Source of the DNA: Streptomyces griseocarneus
Lineage (GTDB): Bacteria; Actinomycetota; Actinomycetes; Streptomycetales; Streptomycetaceae
Length of the DNA stretch: 64,000 nucleotides
Direction: 5' to 3'
Assembly (NCBI GenBank): GCA_003674045.1
Contig: PENC01000002.1
Span: 1 to 64,000 of the forward strand
Positions 8,979 through 16,446 of the stretch are shown here, one piece after another (positions within the stretch are counted from its first letter, which is position 1; each line of letters starts with the position of its first letter). The position numbers and the translations under genes are program-made. Under the pieces are notes generated by a model. It searched no databases. It saw only the letters and a program-made list of their open reading frames with translations, and was not told where the DNA came from.

Positions 8979-9284
8979 TCATCCCTCGTGCCCGTGGTGG
9001 TGGTGCTCCACCTCGTGGTGCTCCACCACGTCCGAGTTGATGCAAGTGTTGCCGAACGTCGGGTTGAGGATCGCGAGGAGGACGTCGATCGTGTTGCCGC
9101 AGACGTTCAGCGGGATCTGGATCGGGACCTGGATGACATCGCCGGAGACGATGCCCGGGGAACCCGTGGCCGCTCCGCGGGCGACCGCCCCGCCGCCGTC
9201 GTGAGCGGCTGCGGCGCCGACGGCGGCGGTGAGGGCCATGCCGGTCGCGGCCAGGATGAGGGCGGCCTTCTTGGCAGTGTTCAT
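8979..9284 (-). CDS. Short chaplin with histidine-rich tail
   Basis: A 101-residue secreted chaplin, a hydrophobic amyloid-forming coat protein of aerial hyphae and spores. The signal peptide ends near AAAAHD. The single chaplin domain GSPGIVSGDVIQVPIQIPLN is followed by VCGNTIDVLLAILNPTFGNT, with the two disulfide Cys. The ATG at 9284 follows GAAGGAAG. Unusually, the domain is followed by a C-terminal tail containing EHHEVEHHHHGHEG. A second chaplin gene lies 177 bp upstream on the same strand. Confidence 0.93.
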   Translation of the reverse strand: MNTAKKAALILAATGMALTAAVGAAAAHDGGGAVARGAATGSPGIVSGDVIQVPIQIPLNVCGNTIDVLLAILNPTFGNTCINSDVVEHHEVEHHHHGHEG

Positions 9285-9461
9285 GGAGGGTCTTCCTTCT
9301 GCTGATGTCCTTGACGGCCCCGGCGTGCAGGGTCGCGTACTGATGAACGCCAGCAAGCCGCCGATGGCACGGCCATCGGCGGCGTTTGCCCCCATTTGGG
9401 CGATTGATCACCCCCGCCCGCCCGGCCCCGTGCTTCCGGGGCCGGGGAGGCGATGCGTCAC

Positions 9462-9701
9462 TTACTTGTTGACGCAGAGGTTCCCGGCAGCCGGGTTGAG
9501 AACGCCCACCACGTTGATCGTGTTGCCGCACACGTTCGCGTCCACGTCGACCGGCACCTGGATGACGTTGCCGGAGACCACGCCGGGAGAGTCCTTCGCC
9601 TCACCGTTGGCCTGGGGGTGGGCGGAGGCCATGCCCGCACCTGCGAGGGCGAGCCCGCCGACGGCGATCGTGACGGCAGCGGCCTTCTTGATGTTCTTCA
9701 C
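9462..9701 (-). CDS. Short chaplin
   Basis: A 79-residue secreted chaplin: signal peptide (AAAVTIAVGGLALAGAGMASA) then one domain (DSPGVVSGNVIQVPVDVDAN, VCGNTINVVGVLNPAAGNLC) with two Cys. It is the normal short-chaplin length and lacks the His tail of its neighbour. The GTG at 9701 (VKNIKKAAA) is chosen because it begins the signal peptide and sits 11 nt after AGGAAGG. In S. coelicolor a chaplin gene is, as I recall, likewise next to a two-component pair. That synteny is not verified here. Confidence 0.92.
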   Translation of the reverse strand: MKNIKKAAAVTIAVGGLALAGAGMASAHPQANGEAKDSPGVVSGNVIQVPVDVDANVCGNTINVVGVLNPAAGNLCVNK

Positions 9702-9850
9702 TCTTCTTGTGACCTTCCTGGGTGAGCCACGGCCAGCCGCCGCGGTACGCCATGGAAAACGGGTCACCGACGGTCAGGTTTCGGGGTCGACCGTCCCACC
9801 ACACGACCGTATGAATTCCTGATCTGAAGACGACGTTCCGGATGACCGGA

Positions 9851-10498
9851 TCATGCGCCGATCCCATGTCGTACCGCCCACAGGGCCGCCTGGGTGCGGT
9901 CGGCGAGGTCGAGCTTCATCAGGATGTTCGACACGTGGGTCTTGACAGTCTTCTCCGAGAGCACCAGGGCGCGGGCGATCTCCCGGTTGGAGCGGCCGTC
10001 CGCGATCAGGACGAGCACCTCGCGCTCCCGGTCGGTGAGGGCGTTGCCGCGGCCCTGGCCGCCGCCCGCCTCCTCCTGGGCGAGCAGGGCGCCCGCCACC
10101 TCGGGCTGGAGCAGGACGTGCCCGGCGTGCACGGACCTGATCGCGCCGGCCAGGGCCTCGGGGTCGACGTCCTTGTAGACGTAGCCCGCCGCCCCGGCCC
10201 GCAGGGCGGGGATGACGGTGCGCTGCTCGGTGAAGCTGGTGACGATCAGCACCCGGGCGGGGTTCGCCAGCTCCCGGAGCCTGCGGAGCGCCTCGATGCC
10301 GTCGGTGCCGGGCATCTTCACATCCATGAGGACGACGTCCGGGCGCAGCTCCTCCGCCCGCTCGACGCCCTCGGCGCCGTCGGCGGCCTCGCCGACCACC
10401 TCTATGTCGTCCTGGACCTCCAGGAAGGTCCGCAGTCCGCGCCTGACCACCTGGTGGTCGTCCACGATCAGCACCCGAATGACGCGTTCCTCAGCCAC
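9851..10498 (-). CDS. NarL/LuxR-family response regulator
   Basis: A 215-residue DNA-binding regulator. The N-terminal receiver domain has acidic pocket VDDH (12-15), phospho-acceptor Asp59 in VVLMDVKMPGTDG, and the conserved Lys in VYKDVD. The C-terminal LuxR HTH is LTDREREVLVLIADGRSNREIARALVLSEKTVKTHVSNIL. The GTG at 10498 lies 6 nt after GGAGG, and the gene overlaps the upstream kinase by 8 bp, so it is its cognate partner. Targets are unknown. The adjacent chaplins are possible but unproven. Confidence 0.93.
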   Translation of the reverse strand: MAEERVIRVLIVDDHQVVRRGLRTFLEVQDDIEVVGEAADGAEGVERAEELRPDVVLMDVKMPGTDGIEALRRLRELANPARVLIVTSFTEQRTVIPALRAGAAGYVYKDVDPEALAGAIRSVHAGHVLLQPEVAGALLAQEEAGGGQGRGNALTDREREVLVLIADGRSNREIARALVLSEKTVKTHVSNILMKLDLADRTQAALWAVRHGIGA

Positions 10499-11636
10499 CC
10501 GGCACCTCCATCTCGATCGCGGTGCCCTTCCCGGGCGCCGACTCAACGGTCAGACGGCCGCCGACGCCGCTCGCCCGGTCCCGCATGGAGACGAGGCCGA
10601 GGTGGCGGCCCGCGCGCCGGACGGTGCCCGGCTCGAAGCCGCGGCCGTCGTCGGCGACGCGCAGCACGGCGCCCTGGCCCTCCCGGGCGAGGGTGACCTC
10701 GACGCGGTCGGCCCCGGAGTGGCGCAGGGCGTTGTGCAGGGCTTCCTGGGCCACGCGCAGCAGCGCCTCCTCCTGGGCGGCCGGGAGGGCCCGTATGCCG
10801 CGCGCGGCGAAGGTGACGCGGGCGGAGTGGGCCCGGTCCAGGACCTGGACCTGGGTACGCAGGGTGGCGACGAGCCCGTCCTCGTCGAGGGCGGCGGGGC
10901 GCAGCTCGACCACCGCGGCGCGCAGCTCGTCGGCGGCCTCGGCGGCGAGCCGGGTCACCTGGTGCAGTTCGACCTTGGCGCGGGCGGGGTCACGGTCGAC
11001 GAGCGCGGTCGCGGCCTGGGCGGTGAGGCGCAGGGAGAAGAGCTTCTGGGAGACGGCGTCGTGCAGCTCGTGGGCGATGCGGGCGCGCTCCCCCGCGATG
11101 GTCAGCTCGCGGCTGCGCTCGTAGAGGCGCGCGTTGGTGAGGGCGATCGCGGCGTGCTGGGCGAGGACGCCGAGGAGCTCCTCGTCCTCGGCGGTGAAGC
11201 CGCAGCCGCCCTCGGGCTTGGGGCACTTCTTGTTCGCGAGGAAGAGGGCGCCGAGGATCTCGTCCCCGTCGGCGACGGGCATGCCGATGAAGTCGCTCAT
11301 GTCGGGGTGCGCGTCCGGCCAGCCCTCGAAGCGCGGGTCCAGACGGACGTCGGCGAGGCGCTGCGGGGTGGCGTCGTGGAGCATCGACGCGAGGATGCCG
11401 TGCTGGCGGGGCAGCGGGCCGATGGCCTTCCACTCCTCCTCGCTCACCCCGTCGACGACGAACTGGGCGAAGCCCCCGTGGTCGTCCGGGACACCGAGCG
11501 CCGCGTACTCGGCCTCCAGCAGCTCCCGGGCGGAGACGACGATCGTCTTGAGGACGTCGCGCACCTCGAGGTGTCTGCTCATGGCGAGGAGCGCGGTGCT
11601 CACGGCGGTCAGTCCGGAGCGTGGGCCTTTGGTCAT
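10491..11636 (-). CDS. GAF-domain sensor histidine kinase
   Basis: A 381-residue cytoplasmic kinase with no membrane segment. A GAF sensor domain spans about 20-170 (including SDFIGMPVADGDEILGALFLANK). HisKA_3 dimerisation follows with phospho-acceptor His192 in RIAHELHDAVSQKLFSLRL. The ATPase domain has ALHNALRHSGA, DDGRGF and GLVSMRDRASGVGG. The ATG at 11636 is where homology begins. It overlaps the downstream response regulator gene. The GAF domain may bind a small molecule or redox ligand, with Cys139 and Cys145 as conspicuous cysteines in the domain. Confidence 0.92.
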   Translation of the reverse strand: MTKGPRSGLTAVSTALLAMSRHLEVRDVLKTIVVSARELLEAEYAALGVPDDHGGFAQFVVDGVSEEEWKAIGPLPRQHGILASMLHDATPQRLADVRLDPRFEGWPDAHPDMSDFIGMPVADGDEILGALFLANKKCPKPEGGCGFTAEDEELLGVLAQHAAIALTNARLYERSRELTIAGERARIAHELHDAVSQKLFSLRLTAQAATALVDRDPARAKVELHQVTRLAAEAADELRAAVVELRPAALDEDGLVATLRTQVQVLDRAHSARVTFAARGIRALPAAQEEALLRVAQEALHNALRHSGADRVEVTLAREGQGAVLRVADDGRGFEPGTVRRAGRHLGLVSMRDRASGVGGRLTVESAPGKGTAIEMEVPGG

Positions 11637-11809
11637 GGCCTCACCGTACCCACGCGTCCCCGCGGGCGTATCGGGCCTCGGCGGGCCCCGGAGCCGTCCG
11701 GGCGGCCTAGGCCGGAAGTCCCGGTTCCCGGCGCCCGGAGCGGGCAGGAGGGGAAGCGAGTGAGGGAATTCCGGCCCCACGGGACGGCGCCGGGGACCAG
11801 ACTCGGAGC

Positions 11810-12511
11810 ATGTCCATACCAACGACACGCTGGACACCGACCCACGGCGATCCCTACCGGCCGGTGCCCTATCGCCCCGAGCGGATGCCCGCCGCCGAGT
11901 CCCTGGCCCGCGCCGCCGAGCTGCGGGAGCGCATGGACCGGCGCAGGACCGTGCGGCAGTTCTCCACGGACCCGGTGCCGGAGCAGGTGGTGAAGGACGC
12001 GATCGCGTGCGCGGCCACCGCGCCCTCCGGGGCGCATCAGCAGCCGTGGACGTTCGTCCTGGTGAAGGACCCCGAGGTGCGGCGGCGCATCCGCGCGGCC
12101 GCGGAGGAGGAGGAAGGCGTCTCCTATGCGGGACGGCTGGGCGAGGAGTGGCTGGCGGCGCTGCGGCCGCTGGGCACGGACGAGGTCAAGCCGCATCTGA
12201 CGGACGCGCCCGCGCTGGTCGTCGTCTTCCAGCAGCGCTACTGGCTGGGCGCGGACGGGGAGAAGCGGAAGCACTACTACGTGGACGAGTCGGTGGGCAT
12301 CGCGGTCGGGATGCTGCTCTCGGCGCTGCATCTGTCGGGGCTGGCGGCCCTGGTGCACACGCCGAGCCCGATGCGGTTCCTGTCCGAGGTGCTGGGGCGT
12401 CCGGCGAACGAGAAGGCGTTCGCCGTGATCCCGGTGGGCTACCCGGCGGCGGACTGCCAGGTGCCGGACCTGGTGCGCAAGAGCCTGGACCAGGTGCTCG
12501 TGGAGGTCTGA
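11810..12511 (+). CDS. Nitroreductase-family flavoprotein
   Basis: A 233-residue FMN-dependent oxidoreductase. Family features are RRTVRQFSTDPVPEQVVKDAI near the N-terminus with flavin-contacting Arg/Ser, APSGAHQQPWTFVLV (about 71-85), ESVGIAVGMLLSALHLSGLAAL and VIPVGYPA near the C-terminus. The N-terminal WTPTHGDPYRPVPYRPER extension occurs in the subgroup related to iodotyrosine deiodinase/BluB-like enzymes. CAGACT lies 8 bp before the ATG and no good ribosome binding site is present, so the mRNA may be leaderless. Substrate unknown. Confidence 0.9.
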   Translation: MSIPTTRWTPTHGDPYRPVPYRPERMPAAESLARAAELRERMDRRRTVRQFSTDPVPEQVVKDAIACAATAPSGAHQQPWTFVLVKDPEVRRRIRAAAEEEEGVSYAGRLGEEWLAALRPLGTDEVKPHLTDAPALVVVFQQRYWLGADGEKRKHYYVDESVGIAVGMLLSALHLSGLAALVHTPSPMRFLSEVLGRPANEKAFAVIPVGYPAADCQVPDLVRKSLDQVLVEV

Positions 12512-12584
12512 GCGGAGGTCTGTCCCAAGGGCCGGACGAACAGCCGAGCAAACGATCACATACGCAAAGTTCAAGAGCATGTGC

Positions 12585-12611
12585 ACCGGGTGACCCCCTA
12601 GGGGTCCCGGT
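12585..12611 (+). terminator. Hairpin downstream of nitroreductase gene
   Basis: A stem of 6+5 bp with a 2-nt bulge (ACCGGG..ACCCC/GGGGT CCCGGT) about 75 bp after the nitroreductase stop. It may terminate that gene or belong to the structured region before the SLT gene. A further stem-loop (GGGCC-GCTCA-GGCCC flanked by GGAAGGG/CCCTTTCC) follows at about 12680-12710. Confidence 0.45.
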
Positions 12612-12760
12612 GTGACGCCGGGCATAGGGCGCAGATCACCTACGAACCTGCCTAGTGGGCGCATAAGCCCCCAATAAACGGAAGGGTGGGCCGCTCAGGC
12701 CCCCTTTCCGCGACCCGCCGCGGGCCCCGCCGCAACGAAGCGGGATAGTACGTCACACCT

Positions 12761-12789
12761 TTGCCACAGCATTTTGCTGCCGCTAACAA
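12761..12789 (+). promoter_or_regulatory. Sigma70-like promoter for the SLT gene
   Basis: TTGCCA (12761-12766), a 17-bp spacer and TAACAA (12784-12789) form one of the best -35/-10 pairs in the window. It would start transcription near 12796, about 94 nt upstream of the SLT start codon. Confidence 0.6.
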
Positions 12790-12804
12790 TTGCCACGTCG
12801 CAGG

Positions 12805-12834
12805 GCGCCGTCGATCGAGACGCGGCGCTTTTTT
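12805..12834 (+). terminator. Intrinsic terminator/attenuator in the SLT leader
   Basis: A GC stem (GCGCCG 12805-12810 with CGGCGC 12823-12828) is followed directly by six T (12829-12834). Such a U-run is rare in this genome. It lies between the predicted promoter and the SLT start codon, so readthrough must be regulated or partial, which suggests attenuation or a riboswitch. The 378-bp gap 12512-12889 otherwise holds only the hairpins and promoter listed. Confidence 0.55.
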
Positions 12835-12889
12835 GCGCGCCTCTCCGGGCCACTGCGACTCAAGCGATTGGAAGAGGTTCAGACTCAGC

Positions 12890-13591
12890 ATGCGCTCCCC
12901 CATCTCCGGCTATAGCCGTCTCACCAAGGTCCACAAGTTCTCCGCCGCGGGCATCGCCGCCGCCGGTGTGGCCGCCCTGACGTTCGCCGCCCTCCCGGGT
13001 GGCTCGGCCGACGCCCAGACGCAGTCGATCGCCGTCAAGCCTGTCGCGTGGAACTCCCAGGACCTCGGGGTCCAGGACCAGCAGGAGCAGCTCGGCAAGC
13101 AGGCGGATGTCGCCATGAAGCTGGCGAAGGCCGAGGCGGACAAGCGCAAGGCGGAGGACGAGGCCAAGGCCAAGGCCGACAAGGAGCGCGCCGAGAAGGA
13201 GGCCGCGAGCCGTTCCGAGGAGCGCAAGCCGGTCGAGCAGGCCCCGGCCGCCCCGGTGAAGAAGGCCTACGCCAACAACCTCGACGGGTGGATCCGCGAG
13301 GCGCTGGACATCATGTCCGCCAAGGGCATCCCGGGCAGCTACGACGGCATCTACCGCAACATCATGCGCGAGTCCACCGGCAACCCCAACGCCATCAACA
13401 ACTGGGACTCCAACGCCGCCGCCGGCATCCCCTCCAAGGGCCTGCTCCAGGTGATCGACCCGACCTTCAAGGCGTACCACGTCGAGGGCACGTCCTGGGA
13501 CATCTACGACCCGGTCGCCAACATCGCCGCCGCCTGCAACTACGCGGCCAAGACGTACGGCTCCATGGACAACGTCAACTCCGCCTACTGA
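12890..13591 (+). CDS. Secreted SLT-domain lytic transglycosylase-like protein
   Basis: A 233-residue exported cell-wall enzyme. An N-terminal signal peptide (to about residue 42) is followed by an Ala/Lys/Glu-rich coiled coil (about 70-112). The C-terminal SLT domain (about 128-233) has Glu161 in IMRESTGNPNAINNWDSNA as the expected catalytic acid and GLLQVIDPTF as the second motif. These short actinomycete SLT proteins cleave peptidoglycan glycan strands and are typically secreted during growth and germination. The leader with promoter and terminator suggests post-initiation control. A 20-bp hairpin closes the gene. Confidence 0.88.
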   Translation: MRSPISGYSRLTKVHKFSAAGIAAAGVAALTFAALPGGSADAQTQSIAVKPVAWNSQDLGVQDQQEQLGKQADVAMKLAKAEADKRKAEDEAKAKADKERAEKEAASRSEERKPVEQAPAAPVKKAYANNLDGWIREALDIMSAKGIPGSYDGIYRNIMRESTGNPNAINNWDSNAAAGIPSKGLLQVIDPTFKAYHVEGTSWDIYDPVANIAAACNYAAKTYGSMDNVNSAY

Positions 13592-13614
13592 GCCGGACGG
13601 CGACGGACATCAGC

Positions 13615-13659
13615 TACGCCGAAGGGCGGCACCCGATCCGGGTGCCGCCCTTCGGCGTA
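13615..13659. terminator. Bidirectional hairpin terminator
   Basis: A perfect 20-bp stem (13615-13634 with 13640-13659) and a 5-nt loop, between the convergent SLT and FHA-ABC transporter genes. Confidence 0.85.
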
Positions 13660-13685
13660 CGGTCAGACAGCCGGCCGGGAGGCCG

Positions 13686-16277
13686 TCACTTGCGCATGAC
13701 CTCGGGCTCGTGGCGGCGCAGCAGGCGGATCACGGCGAAGCCGCACACGATGCCGATGGCGAGGAGGGCCGCCATGTCGATGCCCCACTGGGTCGCGGTG
13801 TGCGCCCACAGGGGGTCGAGGCTCTTCGCGTCGCTCTTGTCCATGGGCGCCATGATGTGCGAGAGGTCGAGCGTGGTGCCCGCACCCGCGATGGCCCAGC
13901 GGGCCGGCATCAGCCAGGCGAACTGCTCGATGCCCGGCGAGTTGTAGAGCTTGAACAGGATGCCGGTGAAGACGACCTGGACGATCGCGAACATCACCAG
14001 CAGCGGCATGGTCTTCTCCGCGGTCTTCACCAGGGAGGAGATCACGAGGCCGATCATCATGCAGGTGAAGCCCAGCGCGGTGATCACCAGGCAGAGCTCG
14101 ACGGCGGGCAGCTTCTTGAGGATCAGGCCCGACTCCGGCAGCGCGCGGACGGAGAAGCCGATGGCGCAGATGAGGATGCCTTGCACCATGGTGATGAAGC
14201 CGAGGACGATCACCTTGGACATCAGATACGCGGACCGGGAGAGGCCGACGGCCCGTTCCCGTTCGTAGATGACCCGTTCCTTGATCAGCTCTCGGACGGA
14301 GTTGGCGGCGCCGGAGAAGCACATGCCGACCGCGAGGATCAGCATGATCGTGCCCGCGTCCTGGTTGAAGTGGCCCTTGCTCGGCGCGCCGAGGCCGAAG
14401 TCGGCCGGGATCAGCGTGCTGACCCCGCCGAGGACGGCGGGCAGCGCCAGCATCAGGCCCAGGAAGCCGCGGTCGGAGGCGATCACCGAGCTGTAGCGGC
14501 GCATCAGCGTCCACAGCTGCGAGCCCCAGCTCTGCGGCTTGGGCGGGCGGACCATCTGCGGCTGGACGTGGACGGACTGCGGGGCGACGGCGTCGATGTC
14601 CGCGGCGTACATCTGGTAGTGCTGCGAGCCCTTCCAGCGGCCCGCCCAGTCGTAGTCGCGGTAGTTCTCGAAGGCCGAGAAGACATCGGCCCAGGTCTCG
14701 TAGCCGAAGAAGTTCAGCGCCTCCTCGGGCGGGCCGAAGTAGGCCACCGAACCGCCGGGCGCCATCACCAGCAGCTTGTCGCACAGCGCGAGCTCGGCGA
14801 CCGAGTGGGTCACGACCAGGACCGTGCGGCCGTCGTCGGCGAGGCCGCGCAGCAGCTGCATCACATCGCGGTCCATGCCCGGGTCGAGACCGGAGGTGGG
14901 CTCGTCCAGGAAGATCAGCGAGGGCTTGGTGAGCAGCTCCAGGGCGACGGAGACGCGCTTGCGCTGGCCGCCGGAGAGGGCGGTGACCTTCTTGTCCTTG
15001 TGGATGTCGAGCTTGAGCTCGGTGAGCACCTCACCTATCCGGGCCTCGCGCTCGGAGGCCGCGGTGTCGCCGGGGAAGCGCAGCTTGGCGGCGTAGCGCA
15101 GGGCCTTCAGGACCGTCAGCTCCTTGTGCAGGATGTCGTCCTGCGGGACCAGGCCGATGCGCTGGCGGAGCTCGGCGAACTGCTTGTAGAGGTTGCGGTT
15201 GTCGTAGAGGACGTCGCCCTCGTTGGCCGGGCGGTAGCCCGTGAGCGCCTTGAGCAGGGTGGACTTGCCGGAGCCCGAGGGGCCGATGACGGCGATGAGC
15301 GACTTCTCGGGGACGCCGAAGGAGACGTCCTTGAGGATCTGCTTGCCGCCGTCGACCGTGACGGTGAGGTGCCGGGCGGAGAAGGAGACGTCACCGGTGT
15401 CGACGAACTCTTCCAGCCGGTCGCCGACCAGACGGAAGGTCGAGTGACCGACACCGACGATGTCGTGCGGACCGATGAGCTGACGGCTGACCGGCTGGCC
15501 GTTGACATAGGTGCCGTTGTGGCTGCCGAGGTCGACGATCTCGAAGCGGCCGTCGCCGGTGGCCCGGAACTCGGCGTGGTGGCGGGAGACCTGGAGGTCG
15601 GAGACGACCAGATCGTTCTCCAGGGCACGGCCGATGCGCATCACGCCGCGGCCGACGGCCATCTGGTGGAAGCTGGTCGGGCTGCGGTCGCCGTGGGAGG
15701 GCGGGGTGCCGCCGTGCGCCGGGGGCTGCTGCGCGGGCTGCGGCTGCTGCGGTACGTATGCCTGTTGGGGTGCCTGCTGGGGCGCCTGTTGGGGCGCCTG
15801 CTGGTACGGCTGCTGCGCCTGCTGCTGCCAGGCGCCCGGGGCCTGCTGCTGGTAGGGGGGCTGCTGCCAGCCCGCCCCGGCCTGCTGCTGGAGGTGCGCC
15901 GGGGCCTGCGGCGACATCGCGGTCTGCGCGCTGTAGAGGTCGGCGGCGGGTGCGCCGACGCCCGCTCCGGCACCGGCGGCGGCGAGATTCAGCCGCGGGC
16001 CGTCCGTCGCGTTGCCGAGGTGCACGGTCGTACCGGGGCCGATGTCCATCTGATGGATCCGCCGGCCCTGCACATACGTGCCGTTGGTGCTGCCGTGGTC
16101 CTCGATGACCCAGCTGCGGCCGCCCCAGCGGACGGTGGCGTGCCGCCAGGAGACGCGGGCGTCCTGCAACACCATGTCACCCTGCGGATCCCGCCCGAGG
16201 GTGTACGACCTGGACGGGTCCAGCGTCCAGGTCTGTCCGTTCAATTCCAGTACGAGTTCCGGCACTCCATGCCCCAC
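13686..16277 (-). CDS. FHA-FHA-ABC transporter with fused ABC-2 permease
   Basis: An 863-residue membrane protein. Two forkhead-associated phosphothreonine-binding domains (about 23-90, GRD..RVSWRHA..GSTNGTYV, and 213-285, GR..NDLVVSDLQVSRHHA..GSHNGTYV) flank a Gln/Pro/Ala-rich linker. Then come an ATPase (Walker A GPSGSGKST 332-340, signature LSGGQRKR, Walker B LIFLDEPT) and an ABC-2 permease domain with about six helices. FHA domains link it to Ser/Thr kinases, as in the mycobacterial Rv1747 exporter, whose architecture it matches. The GTG start follows GGGGGA. Substrate unknown, possibly a cell-envelope lipid. Confidence 0.93.
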   Translation of the reverse strand: MGHGVPELVLELNGQTWTLDPSRSYTLGRDPQGDMVLQDARVSWRHATVRWGGRSWVIEDHGSTNGTYVQGRRIHQMDIGPGTTVHLGNATDGPRLNLAAAGAGAGVGAPAADLYSAQTAMSPQAPAHLQQQAGAGWQQPPYQQQAPGAWQQQAQQPYQQAPQQAPQQAPQQAYVPQQPQPAQQPPAHGGTPPSHGDRSPTSFHQMAVGRGVMRIGRALENDLVVSDLQVSRHHAEFRATGDGRFEIVDLGSHNGTYVNGQPVSRQLIGPHDIVGVGHSTFRLVGDRLEEFVDTGDVSFSARHLTVTVDGGKQILKDVSFGVPEKSLIAVIGPSGSGKSTLLKALTGYRPANEGDVLYDNRNLYKQFAELRQRIGLVPQDDILHKELTVLKALRYAAKLRFPGDTAASEREARIGEVLTELKLDIHKDKKVTALSGGQRKRVSVALELLTKPSLIFLDEPTSGLDPGMDRDVMQLLRGLADDGRTVLVVTHSVAELALCDKLLVMAPGGSVAYFGPPEEALNFFGYETWADVFSAFENYRDYDWAGRWKGSQHYQMYAADIDAVAPQSVHVQPQMVRPPKPQSWGSQLWTLMRRYSSVIASDRGFLGLMLALPAVLGGVSTLIPADFGLGAPSKGHFNQDAGTIMLILAVGMCFSGAANSVRELIKERVIYERERAVGLSRSAYLMSKVIVLGFITMVQGILICAIGFSVRALPESGLILKKLPAVELCLVITALGFTCMMIGLVISSLVKTAEKTMPLLVMFAIVQVVFTGILFKLYNSPGIEQFAWLMPARWAIAGAGTTLDLSHIMAPMDKSDAKSLDPLWAHTATQWGIDMAALLAIGIVCGFAVIRLLRRHEPEVMRK

Positions 16278-16401
16278 TACTTGTCCCCCGATGAGCCCCC
16301 TGCACAGGGAGTCTAGGGATGGCGAACATCGGGAGGAACTATTTCAGGCACAGTCCCCGAACCAAAAGTCGGGGAAGGGCGCGACCTGGTAACGGGCGCC
16401 G

Positions 16402-16430
16402 TTGACGGACCCGAACCACACCCGGAGAGT
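16402..16430 (+). promoter_or_regulatory. Promoter for streptophobe gene
   Basis: TTGACG (16402-16407), 17 bp, GAGAGT (16425-16430) predicts a start near 16437, leaving only about 9 nt before the ATG at 16447. This argues against the longer TTG-initiated reading frame from 16402, which would overlap the -35. Confidence 0.55.
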
Positions 16431-16446
16431 GGTTACCGCCACGGAT

